From CAYRUZ01 sp964427895 (GTDB lineage Bacteria; Patescibacteriota; Gracilibacteria; Peribacterales; Peribacteraceae), in assembly GCA_964427895.1 (NCBI GenBank), contig CAYRUZ010000002.1:1-64000 (forward strand): 64,000 nt of DNA, written 5' to 3'. Positions 60,897 to 64,000 of this stretch are shown in pieces (the first letter of the stretch is position 1; each line of letters begins with the position of its first letter). Position numbers and translations under genes: made by a program. Below the pieces are notes generated by a model that saw only the letters and a program-made list of their open reading frames with translations, was not told where the DNA came from and ran no database searches.

Positions 60897-60919
60897 CCTA
60901 CCGCGGTGAAGATCTGGGG

Positions 60920-60953
60920 AAGGGCCTTGGCCGCAAGCCAAGGTCCTTTTTCA
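60920..60953 (+). terminator. Strong intrinsic terminator after the TPM gene
   Basis: AAGGGCCTTGGC, loop CGCAA, GCCAAGGTCCTT (one G-U), ending in TTTTT. Confidence 0.85.
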
Positions 60954-60958
60954 TGCAA

Positions 60959-61046
60959 TGGTGCCGCCGGCTGGAATCGAACCAGCATGCCCGGTAAGGG
61001 GCAGGGGATTTTAAGTCCCCCGTGTCTACCATTTCACCACAGCGGC
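60959..61046 (-). tRNA. tRNA-Leu (anticodon UAA)
   Basis: 88 nt, class II. Acceptor GCCGCTG pairs with CGGCGGC with one U-G, anticodon loop CTTAAAA on a GGGGA/TCCCC stem, long variable arm, T arm GCTGG-TTCGATT-CCAGC, encoded ACCA. Confidence 0.95.
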
Positions 61047-61097
61047 AAAGACCGGTCGCAGTATAGCGAAGAGACGGCACTCGATGGCATCCCGTTC

Positions 61098-62450
61098 TCA
61101 GATCGGCAGCACCTCGACCTTCACCTGCGGCAGGATGTCCTGCGTGCCGTGTTGGCCCACGCCTAACACCGATCCCGTGAGCGGGTCGACTTCCGTCGAC
61201 GTGACGATCATGCGGCGAAGTGTGGTGCCCACCGGCCAGCACGTCATGAGCGTTCCCATGCGGCGGTCCGTGGGTTGGTCGAGCACCGTGACGTCGCTCG
61301 GGCGCACTTCCTTTTTGCTGTCGACCACGAAGCGGTGCTTGTCCCCCTTGTAATAGACCCAATACTCGTCTCCGACCTCCAGGTCGCCAAGGCGGGCGAA
61401 CACCGACTTGTACTTGCCCGGAGCCCAGGGGTAGTAGGAACTGTGGCCCGTGAGGAAGAAGTTGCCGCCCTGTCCCGGCTGGGCCGTTCCGGGATAGTGC
61501 ACGACTCCGTCCTGCAGTGCCGTTTGAATTTCTTCCTCGAGCCCCTTCCAGTCCTGGTTGATCAAAGGATCGTCGCTCGGAATCACGATCGGTACGTTCA
61601 ATCCGAGCTTCGGAACAATCAGCTGGGGCTGGGGAGGACCGACCGGGGGGACATAACTGAAGAGATTGTTCGTGTTCGTATTCACCTGCGGCGCCGCGTC
61701 GGCGGAGGCAGGATCTCCTCCCTCAGTGAGGATCTTTTCCAGTTCTTCGCCAACGGGGTCCGCGACGGCGAGGTTCGCCTGGTTGAGCGGCTCCATGCGG
61801 GCGCGTGCGATTTCCCAGAAGCTTTGGTAGTTGAGGACGAGGAAGAGCGCGGCGAAAATGCCCGCGAAGGTTCCGCCGAAGCGCACGATGTCGATGACGA
61901 AGAGCATGCCGCGGCTGCGCTGCACGGGGATGGCGCGCTTGCCCGGCACCCACACAGGCTGAAGGAGGAATGACGCGAAATGGCGCAGCATCGAGCGGCT
62001 GCCGCTGTAGAATTCCGCGCCCAAGCTCGAGGTGTCGCGGATGCTCTCGCGGTATTGGCGCGATCCCTCTGTGAGCAATTGCGACGTGAGGGTTTTCATT
62101 CCGCCCGTCATGTTTTTGAGCACCTGCGTGCTCTTTCGCGGTCCGCGCTTCTGGTGCGACGGCGCGAAGTTCACCACGGGGACCGGCTTCGGCATCGTTT
62201 TTGGGGCCGGTTGGCAGGCGGCATTGCGCTGCTTGCGCGAAAGTGCCACCTCGGGAACCGTCATGGGGGAGATGTGTGCGGCCGCCGCGTCGACCTCTGC
62301 GAGGATGTCGTCATCCGTCATGTCGTCCTCTTCCACGATTTCTTCGTCGACGAACTCTTCCATCGTCTCGACGACATCCGCATCCTCTTCTTCCTCCGTA
62401 ATCGTCACGCGCTCGACGGTCGATGCGTCATCGTCCGATCCGGGCAACAT
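61098..62450 (-). CDS. Sortase-family transpeptidase with a long acidic N-terminus
   Basis: 450 aa from ATG 62450; GTG 62507 is an alternative. An acidic region (about 10-60), a basic linker, one membrane helix (about 180-200), then the sortase barrel: VPKLGLNVPIVIPSDDP, FFLTGHSSYYPW with the catalytic His, MGTLMTCWPVGTTLRRMIVT with the catalytic Cys and Arg. Sortases cleave LPxTG-like signals and attach proteins to the envelope or to each other. The VPQTG protein at 44 kb is a candidate substrate. The long cytoplasmic part is unusual for a sortase and may bind partners. Confidence 0.88.
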   Translation of the reverse strand: MLPGSDDDASTVERVTITEEEEDADVVETMEEFVDEEIVEEDDMTDDDILAEVDAAAAHISPMTVPEVALSRKQRNAACQPAPKTMPKPVPVVNFAPSHQKRGPRKSTQVLKNMTGGMKTLTSQLLTEGSRQYRESIRDTSSLGAEFYSGSRSMLRHFASFLLQPVWVPGKRAIPVQRSRGMLFVIDIVRFGGTFAGIFAALFLVLNYQSFWEIARARMEPLNQANLAVADPVGEELEKILTEGGDPASADAAPQVNTNTNNLFSYVPPVGPPQPQLIVPKLGLNVPIVIPSDDPLINQDWKGLEEEIQTALQDGVVHYPGTAQPGQGGNFFLTGHSSYYPWAPGKYKSVFARLGDLEVGDEYWVYYKGDKHRFVVDSKKEVRPSDVTVLDQPTDRRMGTLMTCWPVGTTLRRMIVTSTEVDPLTGSVLGVGQHGTQDILPQVKVEVLPI

Positions 62451-62553
62451 GATGTGTCCGTCGTCGGTATAGGAGGCCCGGCGGTGGTTCTGCGGCTGAG
62501 GTATCACGATATTGTAGCAGAGATACTCTTTCTGTGCATGGCAAAAGGAGTTG

Positions 62554-62581
62554 ATGCTACAATGTATCAACAAAAAGTCAA
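62554..62581 (-). promoter_or_regulatory. Possible sortase gene promoter
   Basis: TTGACT (62576-62581), 16-nt spacer, TAGCAT (62554-62559). A second hexamer TACAAT with extended TGC lies at 62511-62516. Confidence 0.45.
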
Positions 62582-62619
62582 TTTATAGCTGCATGAAGCG
62601 ATTTCCGCGCATTTTGACC

Positions 62620-63726
62620 TTATGCGGTCACAGGATGCGTCATAACCCCACCTCCTACCACTTCTTCGCCGCGGTAGAGGACCAGGGATTGCCCTTCGGC
62701 TTGCGGGCCGACGGGCGAGGAAAACGTGAACACGCCGGTATCACCCGTAAAAGAAAGGGTGCCTTCTTTGCGGTCGGACAATGAACGCAGGCGGCAGGAG
62801 AAGGGTTCGTGTTCCGTGTTCTGCGGCCGCCACGACACCCATGTCAGTTGTTCCAGTGCGATGCGCGAGACGAGCTCCGTCCCTTCATCGGCGACCACGA
62901 GTCGGTTGGCATCTCCGTCTTTCGACACGACTTCGAGTGGAACGCGCAGTCCGCCGATGCCCAAACCGCGTTTCTGTCCGACGGTGTACATGGCCAACCC
63001 GGCATGCCGCCCGACCACGGTTCCGTCGCGCCGCACCACGTCTCCCGGTTCGAGTGTTTCGGCCAAATAGCGCTTGAGGAATTCCTTCGGCGTCTTCTCC
63101 GGGAAGAAGCACAAGTCCTGGCTCTCCTTATAATGGCGGTCGAAGGGCACGCCGTAGTGCTCCGCGAGGCGGTACACTTCTTGCTTCAGCATTGTTCCAA
63201 GCGGGAAGAGTACGCGAGAGAGCTGCGATTGCGTGAGCCCGTACAAGTAGTAGCTCTGGTCCTTTTGCGAGTCGACTGCCTCGAGGAGGAGATGACGGGT
63301 CTGTCCGTCATTGAGGCGTTCCACGGCGGTCCGCGCATAATGCCCCGTCGCCATGGCATCGCAGCCGAATTCGTCCGCGATGCGCAGGAGATGGCCGAAT
63401 TTGATCGTGCGGTTGCAGCGTATGCACGGATTGGGAGTCCGTCCGGCGCGGTATCCCTCAAGGAAGGGGTCCACGACTTCCTGTTTGAACTCCTTTTCCA
63501 GATCGACGATGTGCAGCGGAATGCCGAGCGTTTTCGCGACGGATGCCGTGCGTGCGGCCGTTTGCGCATTGCAGCATTTGCTTGGCAAAACCTGCGCCAT
63601 GGCCGGCGCTAGCGGGTCGTTCCACAGGGTGAAACGGACGCCGACGAGCTCATGTCCTTGTTCGGCCAGCAGGTGCGCTGTGACCGAAGAGTCGATGCCG
63701 CCGGAGAGCGCGACGAGGATGCGCAT
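62620..63726 (-). CDS. mnmA: tRNA 2-thiouridylase MnmA
   Basis: A 368-aa enzyme that thiolates U34 of tRNA-Lys, Glu and Gln. PP-loop ATPase motif VALSGGIDSSVTAHLL at the start, NPCIRCNRTIKFG with the first catalytic Cys, and ESQDLCFFPEKTP with the second Cys, then a C-terminal beta-barrel with GRHAGLAMYTVGQKRGLGIG. ATG 63726 gives the standard N-terminus; TAGACT (63735-63740) ends 8 nt before it. Confidence 0.95.
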   Translation of the reverse strand: MRILVALSGGIDSSVTAHLLAEQGHELVGVRFTLWNDPLAPAMAQVLPSKCCNAQTAARTASVAKTLGIPLHIVDLEKEFKQEVVDPFLEGYRAGRTPNPCIRCNRTIKFGHLLRIADEFGCDAMATGHYARTAVERLNDGQTRHLLLEAVDSQKDQSYYLYGLTQSQLSRVLFPLGTMLKQEVYRLAEHYGVPFDRHYKESQDLCFFPEKTPKEFLKRYLAETLEPGDVVRRDGTVVGRHAGLAMYTVGQKRGLGIGGLRVPLEVVSKDGDANRLVVADEGTELVSRIALEQLTWVSWRPQNTEHEPFSCRLRSLSDRKEGTLSFTGDTGVFTFSSPVGPQAEGQSLVLYRGEEVVGGGVMTHPVTA

Positions 63727-63811
63727 GGGGAAGCAGTCTAAAGGGCGCTTTTGGCCCAAGTAAAGCAACTTTCCCTCGACCCGGGATGGTCCCAGGGGTA
63801 GGCTTCGGTCG

Positions 63812-64000
63812 ATGGCTTCCCTGCAATCGTTCATCACCCACGCGCGCGACAAAGGCATGGATCACTCCACGATCCGTATGATCCTCCTTTCCGCGGGCTG
63901 GAAAGAGAAAGACGTGGCACAGGCGCTCAGCGCCCAGAGCCTGGAGATGCCCGTGCCCGTCCCCCCGGATATCGGCGGCGCACGCGACGCGTTTTTCCAT
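63812..64000 (+). CDS. Start of a DUF5671-type membrane protein (partial)
   Basis: 63 codons reach the window edge. The N-terminus (SLQSFITHARDKGMDHSTIR, then ILLSAGWKEKDV) followed by PVPVPPDIGGARDAFFH recalls the short helical lead and the (S/A)ARDAFFY segment that precede the membrane helices of DUF5671 proteins, common in CPR genomes. TAGGCT (63799-63804) ends 7 nt before the ATG. Function unknown. Confidence 0.65.
   Translation, partial: MASLQSFITHARDKGMDHSTIRMILLSAGWKEKDVAQALSAQSLEMPVPVPPDIGGARDAFFH

Noticed and set aside
62551..62784. 77-codon plus-strand frame over the end of mnmA
   Set aside because: Antisense to a certain gene and without domain or promoter support.

Overview
The window is a GC-rich, gene-dense, fully bacterial chromosome segment. 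It has no rRNA, no CRISPR array and no insertion sequence. The gene mix suggests a Candidate Phyla Radiation bacterium of the Peregrinibacteria/Peribacteria type: a VirB4/TraC-like ATPase end, SLH-domain surface proteins, a sortase, cohesin/dockerin proteins, a DUF5671-type N-terminus, a TMTC-like TPR mannosyltransferase and many small lineage-specific proteins. This placement is inference from gene content, not from a marker-gene tree.

Layout. 0-9 kb: end of a type IV secretion ATPase gene, a TIM-barrel epimerase, ybaB-mltG, a LOG-family protein, then on the minus strand a membrane TPR glycosyltransferase, der, and a GNAT acetyltransferase coupled to an unknown gene. 9-25 kb is mostly information processing: leuS, a three-gene unknown operon, a NOL1/NOP2/Sun RNA methyltransferase, dnaG, rpoD, a UvrD-RecB-like helicase-nuclease, a PPC-domain protein, rdgB and ftsK. 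25-30 kb: a MarR regulator followed by a MacA/MacB-type efflux set. 30-39 kb: small membrane proteins, a lipoprotein, a VOC protein, tRNA-Tyr, purF, a ZIP transporter, an ECF-like sigma factor, pyrophosphatase and an SLH-CAP secreted protein. 39-47 kb: two peptidases, a cupin, an unknown 456-aa protein with a long structured leader, a probable small RNA, csrA, and an overlapping operon encoding a cohesin-like, a dockerin and a cupredoxin-like surface protein. 47-64 kb: holA, greA, carB, a second SLH protein, transporters, a YihY protein, dgkA, two glycosyltransferases with a DedA protein, an Nramp-like transporter, a TPM protein, tRNA-Leu, a sortase, mnmA and the start of a DUF5671-type gene.

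How the genes work together. The cell-surface theme is the most coherent. Two secreted SLH proteins, a membrane-anchored dockerin protein, a cohesin-FN3 protein with a polyserine stalk, a cupredoxin-like protein ending in a VPQTG sorting-like signal, a sortase, and a TMTC-like glycosyltransferase that might decorate Ser/Thr-rich stalks could together build a protein surface scaffold.

Gene expression has a striking signature. Most transcription units have a TANNNT -10-like hexamer ending only 6-10 nt before the start codon and no Shine-Dalgarno sequence, as expected for leaderless mRNAs. A minority, including csrA, several small membrane proteins and the unknown 456-aa gene, have a clear Shine-Dalgarno in a leader. 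The csrA leader folds its Shine-Dalgarno into a hairpin with GGA in the loop, a textbook CsrA binding site and so a probable autoregulatory switch. Just downstream lie an apparent small RNA unit (43500-43640, minus) and the GGA-rich leader of the unknown gene.
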